A DNA stretch of 64,000 nt from CAVQGZ01 sp963714455 (GTDB lineage Bacteria > Actinomycetota > Actinomycetes > Jiangellales > Jiangellaceae): the NCBI GenBank assembly GCA_963714455.1, contig CAVQON010000015.1, positions 546,220 through 610,219 of the forward strand, in the 5' to 3' direction. Positions within the stretch are counted from its first letter, which is position 1. Every line of letters begins with the position of its first letter. Of this stretch, positions 7,368-17,211 are shown piece by piece. The position numbers were made by a program, and so were the translations under genes. The notes under the pieces were generated by a model. The model searched no databases. It worked only from the letters and a program-made list of their open reading frames with translations, and was not told where the DNA came from.

Positions 7368-9083
7368 GTGAACGGACATCTGGCCGTGGTCATGCTCGCC
7401 CTCGTAGCGCTCACCACTGCTTCGTGCGGCCAGGACGCAGAACCGGACGCACCCACCGAGGGGCGCCAGGGCGGCACCCTCTACCAGCTCGACCCGAGCG
7501 AGCAGTTCTCGCAGCTGGACCCGCAGCGCATCTACGACTCCAGCGTGTTCTCGTTCGCCGTCAGCTTTCTGCACCGGTCGCTGGTGATGGTGGACCCGTA
7601 CGGGGAGTCCGACAACGGCCTGCTTCCCGACCTCGCGACCGACACGGGTCGACCCAACGACGACGCCACCGCGTGGGAGTTCACGCTGCGCGACGACGCC
7701 ACGTGGGAGGACGGCTCCGCCATCACCTGCGAGCACGTCGCGTACGGGGTCTCGCGCACGTTCGCCCAAGACGTGGTCACCGATGGTCCTGTGTACGCCA
7801 TCGACCTGCTCGACATCCCCACCCTCGAGGACGGCTCGTCGGCCTACGAGGGCCCCTACACCGGTACCGGGCAGGAGCACTTCGACCGAGCGGTCAGCTG
7901 CGACGGCACCACGATCACGTTCGTGCTCAACCGGCCGATGGGCGACTTCAACTACGCCGCGTCCCTGCCGGCTTTCGGGCCGGTCAAGCCGGAGGCCGAC
8001 ACCGGCGACGCCTACACCGACGCGCCGCTGAGCAGCGGCCCGTACCGGATCGAGACGTACGACAAGGGCGATCGCGCCGTGCTGGTCCGCAACGAGAGCT
8101 GGGTGCCGGAGTCCGACCCGTACCGACCGGCCTATCCCGACCGGATCGTGCGGCAGTTCTCGGTCGACCCGCAGGTCGCGGACGAGCGAGTCATCGCAAG
8201 CGAGGGCGAGGACCGCTACGTCATCGACGCCCTCGTGCTGCCGCCCAACCTCGATCGCGTCTTCACCGACCCCGCTCTGGCGGACCGGCGCTGGGACGTG
8301 CTCGACCCAGGCGTCTTCTACATCGCCGTCAACACCGCACTCGTCCCCGTGCTCGAGCATCGCCTCGCCTTGATGGCGGCCATGGACAGGGAGGCGATCC
8401 TGACCGTGCTCGGTGGCGAGTTCGCCGGCGACGAGGCCGACGGGGTGGTCAAGCCGACACTGGAACGCGACTACGTCCCCACCGGGCTGTGGTCCGGACT
8501 GCTGGGTCGCGAGATCCCCGCCACGGGCGATCCGGAGCTGGCGCGCGAGCTGATCGAAGCCTCTGGCGAGCCGATGCCTGACCTGGTGTACGACTTCCCC
8601 GCAGCGCTGGAGAAGGAACGGGAGGTCGCCGCCTTCATCGAGGCGATGAAGCGTGCGGACATCTCCGTGACCGCCAACCCGATCGCCGCCGCGCAGTACT
8701 ACGGCACGGTGCTGCAGCCCGATACCCAGAACCACCTGACGTGGGCGGGGTGGGGACCCGACTGGGCCAACGCCTCCACCGTGATCCCGCCGCTGTTCAG
8801 CGTCAACGGCGGCTTCAACCTCTCACGCGTCAACGAAGGTGGCCTCGAGGACGCCGCGTTCCAGCAGGCGATCGACACAGCGCGCCGCGAGACAGACCGG
8901 GACGCCCAGGCCGAGATGTGGAAAGACCTCAACACGCGGGTCGTGGAGCTGGGCCTGGTGATCCCGACGTCGTTCAGCCGAAGCCAGGCGCTGTGGGGTT
9001 CCGGGCTGGGCGGGGTTCAGTACTCCCCCACCTGGGGTGGTGCGGTCTACAAGGACGTCTACGTCACCGAGGACGGCGAGTAG
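7368..9083 (+). CDS. ABC transporter substrate-binding lipoprotein, family 5
   Basis: A 571-residue extracytoplasmic binding protein of the oligopeptide/dipeptide (SBP_bac_5) family. From GTG 7368 the first 22 residues form a lipoprotein signal: basic start, 'LAVVMLALVALTTASCG' with a lipobox ending in Cys. Then come 'GGTLYQLDPSEQFSQLDPQ', 'LLPDLATDTGRPNDDATAWE', 'FTLRDDATWEDGSAITCEHV', the usual core of these proteins. An upstream GTG at 7329 would lengthen it but spoil the signal peptide. No permease or ATPase genes follow; the next gene starts seven bases later and encodes a regulator, so the transporter partner is elsewhere or it acts as a sensor. Confidence 0.88.
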   Translation: MNGHLAVVMLALVALTTASCGQDAEPDAPTEGRQGGTLYQLDPSEQFSQLDPQRIYDSSVFSFAVSFLHRSLVMVDPYGESDNGLLPDLATDTGRPNDDATAWEFTLRDDATWEDGSAITCEHVAYGVSRTFAQDVVTDGPVYAIDLLDIPTLEDGSSAYEGPYTGTGQEHFDRAVSCDGTTITFVLNRPMGDFNYAASLPAFGPVKPEADTGDAYTDAPLSSGPYRIETYDKGDRAVLVRNESWVPESDPYRPAYPDRIVRQFSVDPQVADERVIASEGEDRYVIDALVLPPNLDRVFTDPALADRRWDVLDPGVFYIAVNTALVPVLEHRLALMAAMDREAILTVLGGEFAGDEADGVVKPTLERDYVPTGLWSGLLGREIPATGDPELARELIEASGEPMPDLVYDFPAALEKEREVAAFIEAMKRADISVTANPIAAAQYYGTVLQPDTQNHLTWAGWGPDWANASTVIPPLFSVNGGFNLSRVNEGGLEDAAFQQAIDTARRETDRDAQAEMWKDLNTRVVELGLVIPTSFSRSQALWGSGLGGVQYSPTWGGAVYKDVYVTEDGE

Positions 9084-9089
9084 CGCGGC

Positions 9090-11897
9090 ATGACGGGCAT
9101 CGCACCGTCCCCCTTCGTCGGTCGCGACGAGGCGTACGGCGTGCTGCGCAGTCGCTACGCGTTGGCTGAGTCCGGCGCGCCGCAGGTCGTTCTCGTCACG
9201 GGGGAAGCCGGGATCGGCAAGACGAGGCTCGTGACGGAGTTCGCGGCCGGCGTCGACGAGGCCTCGCTCGTCCTGGCCACGCACTGCCTGGAGCTGGCCA
9301 GCGCCGAGATGCCCCTCGCCCCGGTCCAGGGCCTGATCCACCGGTCCTACCGACGGCTGGGCGATGACGCCCTGCGCGAGGCGGCCGGCCCCTACCTGCC
9401 CGAGATCGCCGCACTCGAACCGGCCCTCGGCACTGCCGACGCCGCGGTCGACCAGCTACGGGTCTTCGCCGCCGTCCGACACGTGCTCGAGTCATTGGGC
9501 ACGAACTCGCCGGTAGTCGTGGTGGTCGAAGACCTGCAGTGGGCAGATCAGCCGACGCTGAGCCTGCTGCGCTTTCTGGCGGCGACGATGGACGAGTCAC
9601 CCGTGCTGATCCTCGGCACCGAGCGCGCCGGCGGCCAACGGAGCCCTGAGGTCACCGAGATCCAGCGGTTGCCACGGGCGTCGACCCTCGCGCTCGCCCC
9701 CCTCTCGACAACCGATGCGCAGAGCCTCGCCTCCGCGCTCGCGCAGGAACGACCAGGACGCACAGTCGATGCGGCCTCGATCGCCGAGCGCAGCGGCGGC
9801 AACCCGCTGTACGTCGAGGAGCTCGTGGAAGCAGGCTCGGAGCTTCCCTCGTCCCTGCGGGAGCTGTTGCACGCCCACCTCGACGGACTGTCCCCGCCGG
9901 CGCGCGACCTGGTGGAGCTGGTCGCGGTGGGCGACCAGCCCGTCCGCTACGACGACCTGGTGTCCGCGAGTGGGCGATCAGCCCACGAGGTCGACCACGC
10001 GATGGCCGAAGCACATCAGCGCCACCTGCTCACGACGTCCGGCACTGACCGGCTCCGGCTGAGGCACGCCCTCCTCGGAGAGGCGGCTCGGGTCGACCTG
10101 GACCCCGGCCGCCGGCGATCGTTGCACCGGGCCTGGGCTGACAGCATCGCGCGGACGACGACGCCGTTGAACCCCCACGCGGCGTTGGCGTTGGCACGCC
10201 ACCGCGCAGAGGCCGGCGACCCCGCCGCAGCGCTCCAGGCAGCACTCGACGGAGCGAAGGCGGCTGAGGCCCTCGACCTGCACGACGTCCGCGCCACTCT
10301 GCTCACGCGGGTGCTCGATCTGAGCGCCACGGGTCAGGTCGATACTCCCGCCATCAATGAGGCAGAGATCCTGCGGCAGGCCGCTACGTCGTCCGACCTG
10401 GCCGGGCTCCCCGGGGCAGTGGATCTGCTGGACGAGGCCATCAGCCGTGTCGACCCGGGCAACGTCGATCTGCTGGTCGAGCTGCTCGTCGTTCGCGCCG
10501 CGGCGGAGGGTCGACGCGGCAATCCCGAGATGCCCGCGCTGGAGCGAGCACTGCACGCGCTGCCCGCAGAAGGCCACGACCGGGCTCGGGGACGGGTGCT
10601 GGCCGAGTGGGCGGACTACGCGGTCACCGACTTCCGCGCCGACGAGGCGCGGCCCAAGGCAGCGGAGGCCATGCGGCTTGCTCGCGCTTCCGGCGACCTG
10701 GCGACCGAGGCCTTGGCCATGAAGTGCCTGGCGGGTGCGGTGGAGATCGACCACCCGGAGCGGTCCCTGGAGCTGTCCGAACAAGCGATCGAGCTGGCTG
10801 ACCGCGCAAACGCCTACGACGTGATGGTCCCGGCCATGACGAACTCCGACAACGTACGGGCGGCAATCCTCGGCCGGTACGAGGAGTCCCTGCGTGTCAA
10901 CGCGGGCTTCATCCGCCTGGCACGCCAGCGTCATGTCGAGCACAGGGCCGCATGGCTGCACACCTGGTCGGCTGCCAGCGCCCTCGCTCTCGGTCGGCTG
11001 GACGAGATGGAAGACCACCTGCGCCGAGCCGAACGCTGGCAACCCGACGACGAGACGGACCTGTACGTCCCCTTTGTGCGGGCGATGCGGGACCTCGTCT
11101 GGGGCGACTCTGCACGGGGGCGTGCCTTCGTCGCCGATGCACCGGCCGCGTACCACTTCCAGTTCACCACTCCCATCACATGGGTGCGGTCGTGGTTGGC
11201 CTGGCTCGACGACGGTCCGGACGAGGCCGCGGCCGTCCTGCTCCCCGACGTGCAGCGTCGCACGGAGCCAGGCAAAGAGCGCTACCTGGTCACTGAACCA
11301 GAGATCCTGCTCACGTTCGCCCGGTACGTCCGGCAGGCACGTGCGGCGCAGGACCCCTCCCATCCCGCGACCCGCGTGCTGGCGCGCGCGAGGGACACCG
11401 TCACTGGGAAGCTGCCGGACAGTCCGCTGGCGGCGGTGCTGGACGCCACGCTGGCCGAGCTCGACGGCGCGGACGCCACGCAGCGGTGGCGTGCGGCGGC
11501 CACGCGGTTCGCCGAGGCCGAGGGCCCGGTCTACTGGCGCGTCGACACCTTGATCCATCTGGCCGAGATCACCTCCGACCGGGGTGAGGCTCGAGATGCC
11601 TTGGACGCCGCCGAGCGCGATGCGCTGGCGATGAACGCGCAACCCCAGCTCGACTGGATCGCGGCTGCCAGGCGGCGGCTGTCGGACCGTCCCGCCCCGG
11701 CCGGCCTCACCAAGCGCGAGGTGGAGATCCTCACCCTCGTCGGGCACGGGCTGACCAACAGCCAGATCGGCGAACGCCTGTTCATCAGCTCCAAGACGGT
11801 GGGCGTTCACATCTCCAACATCCTGACCAAGACGGGAACGTCCGCTCGTGGCGAGGCGGCCGCGTGGGGACGCGACCACGACCTGCTTCCCCCTTGA
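9090..11897 (+). CDS. LuxR-family regulator with N-terminal AAA ATPase (LAL/MalT-like)
   Basis: A 935-residue regulator. It starts with 'FVGRDEAYGVL', then Walker A 'VTGEAGIGKTRL' (about residues 36-47) and Walker B 'VVVVEDLQWAD' (near 145). A long helical TPR-like middle follows. A C-terminal LuxR helix-turn-helix ends it: 'LTKREVEILTLVGHGLTNSQ' and 'LFISSKTVGVHISNILTKTG' (about residues 867-915). LAL regulators couple nucleotide binding and ligand sensing to transcription activation. It lies seven bases after the substrate-binding lipoprotein gene and is probably co-transcribed with it, so the two may form one nutrient-sensing unit. Confidence 0.9.
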   Translation: MTGIAPSPFVGRDEAYGVLRSRYALAESGAPQVVLVTGEAGIGKTRLVTEFAAGVDEASLVLATHCLELASAEMPLAPVQGLIHRSYRRLGDDALREAAGPYLPEIAALEPALGTADAAVDQLRVFAAVRHVLESLGTNSPVVVVVEDLQWADQPTLSLLRFLAATMDESPVLILGTERAGGQRSPEVTEIQRLPRASTLALAPLSTTDAQSLASALAQERPGRTVDAASIAERSGGNPLYVEELVEAGSELPSSLRELLHAHLDGLSPPARDLVELVAVGDQPVRYDDLVSASGRSAHEVDHAMAEAHQRHLLTTSGTDRLRLRHALLGEAARVDLDPGRRRSLHRAWADSIARTTTPLNPHAALALARHRAEAGDPAAALQAALDGAKAAEALDLHDVRATLLTRVLDLSATGQVDTPAINEAEILRQAATSSDLAGLPGAVDLLDEAISRVDPGNVDLLVELLVVRAAAEGRRGNPEMPALERALHALPAEGHDRARGRVLAEWADYAVTDFRADEARPKAAEAMRLARASGDLATEALAMKCLAGAVEIDHPERSLELSEQAIELADRANAYDVMVPAMTNSDNVRAAILGRYEESLRVNAGFIRLARQRHVEHRAAWLHTWSAASALALGRLDEMEDHLRRAERWQPDDETDLYVPFVRAMRDLVWGDSARGRAFVADAPAAYHFQFTTPITWVRSWLAWLDDGPDEAAAVLLPDVQRRTEPGKERYLVTEPEILLTFARYVRQARAAQDPSHPATRVLARARDTVTGKLPDSPLAAVLDATLAELDGADATQRWRAAATRFAEAEGPVYWRVDTLIHLAEITSDRGEARDALDAAERDALAMNAQPQLDWIAAARRRLSDRPAPAGLTKREVEILTLVGHGLTNSQIGERLFISSKTVGVHISNILTKTGTSARGEAAAWGRDHDLLPP

Positions 11898-11900
11898 TGG

Positions 11901-12288
11901 CTACCCGCCGAAGCCGTCGCACTGACCCGACGCCGTGCCCTCGACTGTCACATCGGTCCCGATCGGTTCGGGAGAGTTGCCCTCGCACGACAAGTCGCCA
12001 CCGATCGTGGTGCCGTCCAGCACCGCCGCTCACCGTGCTGCGAATGGCGCAGCCGGCGCCGGGGTCGACGACGAGGGTGTCGTCGACGGGTTGCTCGACG
12101 ATGTAGATCGTGATGCCGTCGAAGCCCTCACTCTCTTCCGGCGGTGGGTCCTCGCTGGCGACTCCCACCTCAGAGCACAGCGTGCCCTCCGCGGCGTCCG
12201 TTGTGGCCTCGGCCGAGGTCTGCGCCAAGGTTTGATCCGCGGTTGAGTCGGCGGCTACGTCATCGTCGGTGGACGAGCCGCTCTTCAA
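11901..12288 (-). pseudogene. Small secreted-type protein, frame broken near 12030
   Basis: From a possible TTG at 12288 the minus strand encodes a Ser/Thr/Asp/Glu-rich segment ('SSTDDDVAADSTADQT', 'EDPPPEESEGFDGITIYIV') up to 'CAIRSTVSGG'. Removing one base near 12030 then gives 'VLDGTTIGGDLSCEGNSP' and 'GTDVTVEGTASGQCDGFGG' before a TAG at 11901-11903. Both parts read as natural coding sequence with four Cys, so the break looks like a single +1 insertion or error. No signal peptide is visible because no clear ATG exists between 12288 and the upstream acetyltransferase stop. Family unknown. Confidence 0.45.
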
Positions 12289-12320
12289 TCCGTCCGCCCG
12301 GGCTTCATGGGGATCGGATG

Positions 12321-12836
12321 TCAGAGCTCGATCCAGTACCGCTTCTTGGCGTCGATCACGTTCTCGAAGACCCCCCCTTGGCTCTCGATAGTGCGGGCTG
12401 AGCCGAGGTTGTCGTCGTCACACGTCAGCAGAACCTTGTCGAGCCCCAGCTCACGGGCCCGCGGCAGCGCGAGGCCCAGCGAGCGTGAGCCATGTCCCTG
12501 ACGTCGGTACGCAGGCCGAATGCTGTAGCCGATGTGTCCGCCGCGCGTGCGCAAGAACTCGGTGTCGATCGAGTGACGCAGCGCGAGGAACCCGATCATC
12601 GTCGTGCCCTGCGTCACCCAGAAGTAGTCGCAGGCAACGAGACGGTCAGGCAGAAGCGTCGCTGGGTCGGACTGGATCCGGATGAGCTCCAGCAGCGCGT
12701 CGAACGACCGACGGTTCGGCCCGAAACCAGCAACCATCGACTCCCCGGAGCCGTGGCGAAACTCCTCACCGAAGTCGCGAACGCACTCCAGCCAGGTCTC
12801 GAACCAGTGGGGCCCGGGGACAACGAGGGCAGTCAC
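12321..12836 (-). CDS. GNAT-family acetyltransferase
   Basis: A 171-residue protein with the GNAT acetyl-CoA loop 'GYSIRPAYRRQGHGSRSLGL' (about residues 101-120) and the preceding 'TMIGFLALRHSIDTEF' strands. The C-terminal 'LTCDDDNLGSARTIESQGG' is the fourth GNAT motif. It resembles the COG3981-type acetyltransferases, whose substrates are unknown. It has the same orientation as the small broken gene at 11901-12288 and lies 32 bases before it, so they may share a transcript. Confidence 0.85.
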   Translation of the reverse strand: MTALVVPGPHWFETWLECVRDFGEEFRHGSGESMVAGFGPNRRSFDALLELIRIQSDPATLLPDRLVACDYFWVTQGTTMIGFLALRHSIDTEFLRTRGGHIGYSIRPAYRRQGHGSRSLGLALPRARELGLDKVLLTCDDDNLGSARTIESQGGVFENVIDAKKRYWIEL

Positions 12837-12976
12837 ACACCCATCTGACCACGATCAGGGCGGCGCGGTCGTCGGTGCCGGTCTGCGGTGATGCCCGCGG
12901 CTGACGCGACCCGGACTGCTAATCTCCCGAACGCCCGATCAAGCCCAGGGCAGGGTCCACACGAGCAGGAGGCGCC

Positions 12977-13396
12977 ATGGCACTGCGAGACGAGCTGAAG
13001 CGGATCGACCTGTTCGCAGCCCTTCCCGACTCCGCGCTGGACGACCTCATCCAGTCCGGCACACGCTTTCGACTCAGCCCCGGCAAGAGGATCGTGCAGC
13101 AGGGAGCCGCAGACGTCGGATTCCAGATCCTGCGTTCGGGGTCGGCCGCGGTGACGGTCAACGACGTTGATCGGGGAACCATCGGGGCGGGCGACTTCTT
13201 CGGCGAGATCTCACTCTTCGACCCGGACGGGCGACGCTCGGCGACGATCATCGCCGGCCCGGACGGAGCCGAGACCTTCGCGATCTCAGCGCTGACGTTC
13301 TCCTCCATCATGGACAAGCACCCGCAGATCGCACGCGCGCTCCTGCCCGTGCTCGTGCGGCGCATCCACGCCGCCGAAGCCGCCCAGCAAGCCTGA
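12977..13396 (+). CDS. Cyclic nucleotide-binding domain protein
   Basis: A 139-residue protein that is only a cNMP-binding beta-roll. It has 'LKRIDLFAALPDSALDDLIQ', 'GKRIVQQGAADVGFQILRSGSA' and the phosphate-binding cassette 'GAGDFFGEISLFDPDGRRSA' (about residues 74-93) with the conserved GE pair and Arg. No output domain is attached. The next gene, a class III cyclase, starts 17 bases downstream in the same direction. This is consistent with a producer/receiver pair for cAMP or cGMP, which is inference from adjacency. Confidence 0.9.
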   Translation: MALRDELKRIDLFAALPDSALDDLIQSGTRFRLSPGKRIVQQGAADVGFQILRSGSAAVTVNDVDRGTIGAGDFFGEISLFDPDGRRSATIIAGPDGAETFAISALTFSSIMDKHPQIARALLPVLVRRIHAAEAAQQA

Positions 13397-13413
13397 GCGA
13401 GCCGCACCGGCAG

Positions 13414-16400
13414 ATGGGGTCGCTGATGGACTGCTCGGCCTGTGGGACGGGCAACGAAGCAGGCCGCAAGTTCTGTGGTGAGTGCGGCGCCCCGTTGACC
13501 GTGGCCTGCACGACCTGTGGGACCACGAACCCCCCACGCAGCAAGTTCTGCGGCGAGTGCGGCTCCTCCCTGTCGACGGCAACGGCTGCGGCTCCCGCCG
13601 AGCCGTCGCCGGCGACGCCCGAGTCGGGGCCGGCGCGAGGGACGGAGCGCCGCCTCGTGTCGGTACTGTTTCTCGACCTGGTCTCGTTCACGACGCTGTC
13701 GGAGCGCCGCGACGCCGAGGACATGCGGGCGCTCATGGACCAGTACTTCCACACGGCGCGCACCGTCATCGACCGGCACGGCGGCGTGGTCGAGAAGTTC
13801 ATCGGCGACGCGGTCATGGCCGTGTGGGGCACGCCGGTCACTCATGAGGACGACGCCGAGCGCGCCGTGCGCGCCGCGCTGGAGCTGGTCGACGCGGTGG
13901 CCGCCCTCGGCCGCTCGATGGACCTCCCGCTGCAGGTGCGAGCCGGGGTGCTGACCGGCGAGGCGGCGACCGGGCCGGACGCCGGCAACCAGGGCATGGT
14001 GACCGGCGACATGGTCAACACGGCCGCACGTCTGCAGTCGGCCGCCGATCCCGGCGGTGTCCTCGTCGGCGAGGCAACGTCGCGCGCGGCCTCCGGAGCG
14101 ATCGCATTCGAGCCGCGGGGGGCCCTGGACCTCAAGGGCAAGGGCGAGCCGGTGCGAGCCTGGCGGGCACTGCGCGTCATCGGGGAGCGCCAAGGCCAGA
14201 ACCGCATGGCGATCGAACCGCCGTTCGTCGGCCGGGCCGAAGAGCTACGTCTGCTCAAAGACCTGCTTCACGCCACGGGCCGGGAGAGCCGCGCCCGCCT
14301 GGTCTCCGTGATGGGCGTCGGGGGCATCGGCAAGTCGCGGCTGGCCTGGGAGCTGCTGAAGTACGTCGATGGCCTCACCGAAGACATCTACTGGCACCAC
14401 GGCCGGTGCCCGTCGTACGGCGAGGGGGTCACGTTCTGGGCTCTGGGCGAGATGGTGCGGATGCGCGCGGGCATCGCCGAGACCGACTCCCCCGCCGCGT
14501 CGCGGACCAAGCTCGCCGAGGCCGTTGAAACGTACGCGGCCGACGAGGACGAACGGCACTGGCTCCAGCCCCGCTTGGCGTTCCTGCTGGGCCTGGAAGA
14601 GCGTCCGGCAGGCGGGCGCGAAGAGCTGTTCTCAGCGTGGCGGCTGTTCTTCGAGCGGATCAGCGATCACGGCACAGTCGCGATGGTGTTCGAAGACGTG
14701 CAGTGGGCCGACCCGGGCCTGCTCGACTTCATCGAGGCACTGCTGGAGTGGTCTCGGAGCAAGCCCATCTACATCCTGACGCTCACCCGCCCGGACATCC
14801 TCGACCATCGCGAGACGTGGGGGGTCGGCCAGCGCAGCTTCGTCGGGATGCACCTCGAACCGCTCAGCGCTGCCGAGATGGCCAGCCTCGTGACGGGGCT
14901 GGTCCCCGGAGCCGACGACGAGTCGGTGCAGCGCATCGTGACCCGGGCCGAGGGGATGCCGCTGTACGCGGTGGAGACGATCCGCATGCTGGCCGACCGT
15001 GGCGTCCTTCGTGCGGGCGAGAACGCCTATGACGTCGTCGGCGACCTCGACGAGATGGGCATCCCCGAGACGCTGCATGCCCTCATCGCCTCGCGCCTGG
15101 ACGCACTGGGAGCCTCGGACCGCGCAGTCGTGCAGAACGCCGCCGTGCTGGGCAAGAGCTTCACCATCGACGCTCTCGTAGCGGTCACGGGGGTCACTCG
15201 CGACGAGCTGGAGCCGCGTCTGGCCGACCTGGTGCGCAAAGAGTTCCTTGACGTCGAGGCTGACCCCCGATCGCCGGAGCGCGGCCAGTACTCCTTCGTC
15301 CAGTCCATCATCCGCGAGGTCGCCTACGGGATGCTGTCGAGGTCCGATCGGCGCAGCCACCACCTCGCGGCTGCCCACCACTTCGAGGCGATCGGCGACG
15401 ACGAGCTGGCCGGCGTGGTGGCCACGCACTACGTGGAGGCCTTGCGCGCGACAGCGCCTGGACCCGACGCCGACGCGCTCGCCGCGCGCGCCAAGGACGG
15501 GCTCGGTCGAGCAGCCGAGCGTGCCCGGGCACTGGGCTCTCCCAAGCAGTCACTGGACTACCTCGAGCAGGCACTGGACCTGACACCGGACGGGCCGGCG
15601 CGAGCCGCGCTCTTGGGTCAGGCTGCCGAGACCGCCGAAGATGCCCTGCGCCGCGATGACGCGGCCCGCTACCACCGCGAGGCCATCGCCGTACTCGAGA
15701 AGCTCGATGACCGAAACGCCGAGGTGGCGGCCTTGGGCGCGCTTGCCGCCACGATCGGATTCGACGATGCCCGCGAAGTGGGTCAGATCGTCGACCGGAT
15801 GCGAGCGCGACTGCCCGATGATCCCGACGACCTTGCTCAGGGCAGGCTGAACCACGCGGTCGCCTGGGTCGAGTTCCACGAGCAGGCTCTGCAGGCCAGC
15901 CTTGAGTCGATCGACCGGGCGATGGGCTCGTTCGAGCGGGCCCAGTCATGGCGAAGCTTCAGCCAGGCGCTGCAGGCGCGGCTCAACCTGCTCACCATGC
16001 TCGGTCGCCATCGAGAGGCCGCGTTGCTCGTCCGCGGACGGCTCGCGGTCGCGCTGGAGGAGGACGACCTGCACGAGATCGCTCGCGCCTACGACTCACT
16101 CGCTTTTCGCAGCGATGACGAGATCGGGTTCTTCGAGAACTCCATGAAGGCCGCTGAGGTCGCCCGCCGCGGCGGGTACGGCGAGCTCGAGCTCAGCGCG
16201 CTCACCAACGGGCTTGAGGCAGCCATCGAGATCGGCCGCTGGGACAGCGCAGACGAGATCATCGCCGACCTGCGATTGAGGTCCGAGCTCACCGGCCAGC
16301 TGCTCGACACCGTGCTGCTCGGGGAGGCGCTGCTGCTGGCCTATCGGGGTGAGGACACCCACGCGCGGGCGGCCCTGGCCGAGGTGAGCCCACGGTCGCG

Positions 16401-16935
16401 CGAGTCGAGCAATCCGCAGGTACGGTCGTGGCTCGCCCGCATTGGCGGTGCCGTCGACCTGATGGCCGGAAGGCTCGAAGGGGCCTTCGACGCAGCCGTG
16501 ACCGCGATCCAGGCCGATCCCCCCGGCCCCAACACGATGCTGGCAGTGACCAACGCGGGGCAAGCTGCACTGTGGCTACGGGATCCCGGACGGCTCCAGC
16601 AGGTCATGCACATCGGCCATGACGCGTCCGGCTTCTGGAGTAGCTCAGGCCGGCAGGCGATTCGGGCACTCGAAGCCGCGTTGGCTGCTGTGCGAGGAGA
16701 CCATGACGAGGCTGCACTCGCCTACGACTCGCTGCTTGCCACCCGGCTCTCGACGGGCCACCGCTTCGCTCACGCAGTGCTCACCGTCGACGCTGCCTCA
16801 GCACTGCCGCCCGAGCTCGTCCCCGAGGGCGCGGTCGAGACAGCCCGACTCCTTCTCGACGACCTCGGGGCTGTTCCCCTGCTCGCTCGTCTTGATGCAA
16901 GCGTGCGATCAGCCACCGAGGCCGCCTCGACGTAG
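13414..16935 (+). CDS. Class III adenylate/guanylate cyclase with zinc ribbons, AAA ATPase and TPR domain
   Basis: A 1,173-residue protein. Two N-terminal zinc ribbons ('CSACG...CGECG', 'CTTCG...CGECG', residues 5-50) precede a class III cyclase domain at about 70-250: 'VSVLFLDLVSFTTLSE' with the metal Asp, 'FIGDAVMAVWG' with the second, and 'NTAARLQSAADPG' with the transition-state Asn/Arg. Then comes an AAA/NACHT-like ATPase ('MGVGGIGKSRLAWE', about 298-311; 'MVFEDVQWADPG') and a long helical repeat tail. This is the actinobacterial cyclase-ATPase architecture thought to link signal sensing to cyclic nucleotide output. ATG 13426 (MDCSACG) is an equally likely start. Confidence 0.93.
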   Translation: MGSLMDCSACGTGNEAGRKFCGECGAPLTVACTTCGTTNPPRSKFCGECGSSLSTATAAAPAEPSPATPESGPARGTERRLVSVLFLDLVSFTTLSERRDAEDMRALMDQYFHTARTVIDRHGGVVEKFIGDAVMAVWGTPVTHEDDAERAVRAALELVDAVAALGRSMDLPLQVRAGVLTGEAATGPDAGNQGMVTGDMVNTAARLQSAADPGGVLVGEATSRAASGAIAFEPRGALDLKGKGEPVRAWRALRVIGERQGQNRMAIEPPFVGRAEELRLLKDLLHATGRESRARLVSVMGVGGIGKSRLAWELLKYVDGLTEDIYWHHGRCPSYGEGVTFWALGEMVRMRAGIAETDSPAASRTKLAEAVETYAADEDERHWLQPRLAFLLGLEERPAGGREELFSAWRLFFERISDHGTVAMVFEDVQWADPGLLDFIEALLEWSRSKPIYILTLTRPDILDHRETWGVGQRSFVGMHLEPLSAAEMASLVTGLVPGADDESVQRIVTRAEGMPLYAVETIRMLADRGVLRAGENAYDVVGDLDEMGIPETLHALIASRLDALGASDRAVVQNAAVLGKSFTIDALVAVTGVTRDELEPRLADLVRKEFLDVEADPRSPERGQYSFVQSIIREVAYGMLSRSDRRSHHLAAAHHFEAIGDDELAGVVATHYVEALRATAPGPDADALAARAKDGLGRAAERARALGSPKQSLDYLEQALDLTPDGPARAALLGQAAETAEDALRRDDAARYHREAIAVLEKLDDRNAEVAALGALAATIGFDDAREVGQIVDRMRARLPDDPDDLAQGRLNHAVAWVEFHEQALQASLESIDRAMGSFERAQSWRSFSQALQARLNLLTMLGRHREAALLVRGRLAVALEEDDLHEIARAYDSLAFRSDDEIGFFENSMKAAEVARRGGYGELELSALTNGLEAAIEIGRWDSADEIIADLRLRSELTGQLLDTVLLGEALLLAYRGEDTHARAALAEVSPRSRESSNPQVRSWLARIGGAVDLMAGRLEGAFDAAVTAIQADPPGPNTMLAVTNAGQAALWLRDPGRLQQVMHIGHDASGFWSSSGRQAIRALEAALAAVRGDHDEAALAYDSLLATRLSTGHRFAHAVLTVDAASALPPELVPEGAVETARLLLDDLGAVPLLARLDASVRSATEAAST

Positions 16936-16945
16936 GCACGGCCGC

Positions 16946-17083
16946 TCAGTCGCCGGCGTACACGGCTGCGATCTGGTCGGCGACGTTGGTCTCGACCGAC
17001 TTGCGCTTGACCTTCAGGCTGGCCGTGAGCTCACCGTTCTCCTCGGACAGGTCTCGCGGCAGGACGGCGAGCCTCTCCAGCGC
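16946..17083 (-). pseudogene. 3' end of a long-chain acyl-CoA ligase gene
   Basis: The minus strand reads 'LERLAVLPRDLSEENGELTA', 'SLKVKRKSVETNVADQIAAVYAGD' and a TGA at 16946. This is the characteristic C-terminus of AMP-dependent acyl-CoA (fatty acid) ligases, including the catalytic-lysine loop region 'LTxSLKxKRK'. Homology stops abruptly near 17083. Only about 45 of some 600 codons remain, so the gene was cut by the rearrangement at the island edge. Confidence 0.75.
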
Positions 17084-17085
17084 GA

Positions 17086-17205
17086 CTCAGGTCTTCATCG
17101 TGGACGGCGCGGCCCGCCTCGACCATGCCGACATCGGCCGGTACGGCGACTTCCGCTGGTTCAGGGGTCCGAAACTGATGAACGACACCTTCTGCGGACT
17201 TTCGC
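17086..17205 (+). pseudogene. Unidentified coding remnant next to the island edge
   Basis: The plus strand keeps strong G/C third-position bias over about 40 codons ('VFIVDGAARLDHADIGRYGD', 'FRWFRGPKLMNDTF') with no start. It abuts the acyl-CoA ligase remnant on the left and the tRNA-Met terminator on the right. I do not recognise the family. It is probably the tail of a second gene fused to the first by deletion. Confidence 0.35.
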
Positions 17206-17211
17206 GACCAA

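Noticed and set aside
9978..11879. A 633-codon minus-strand open frame
   Set aside because: It is antisense to the LuxR-family regulator, which has clear Walker and HTH motifs and normal codon bias.
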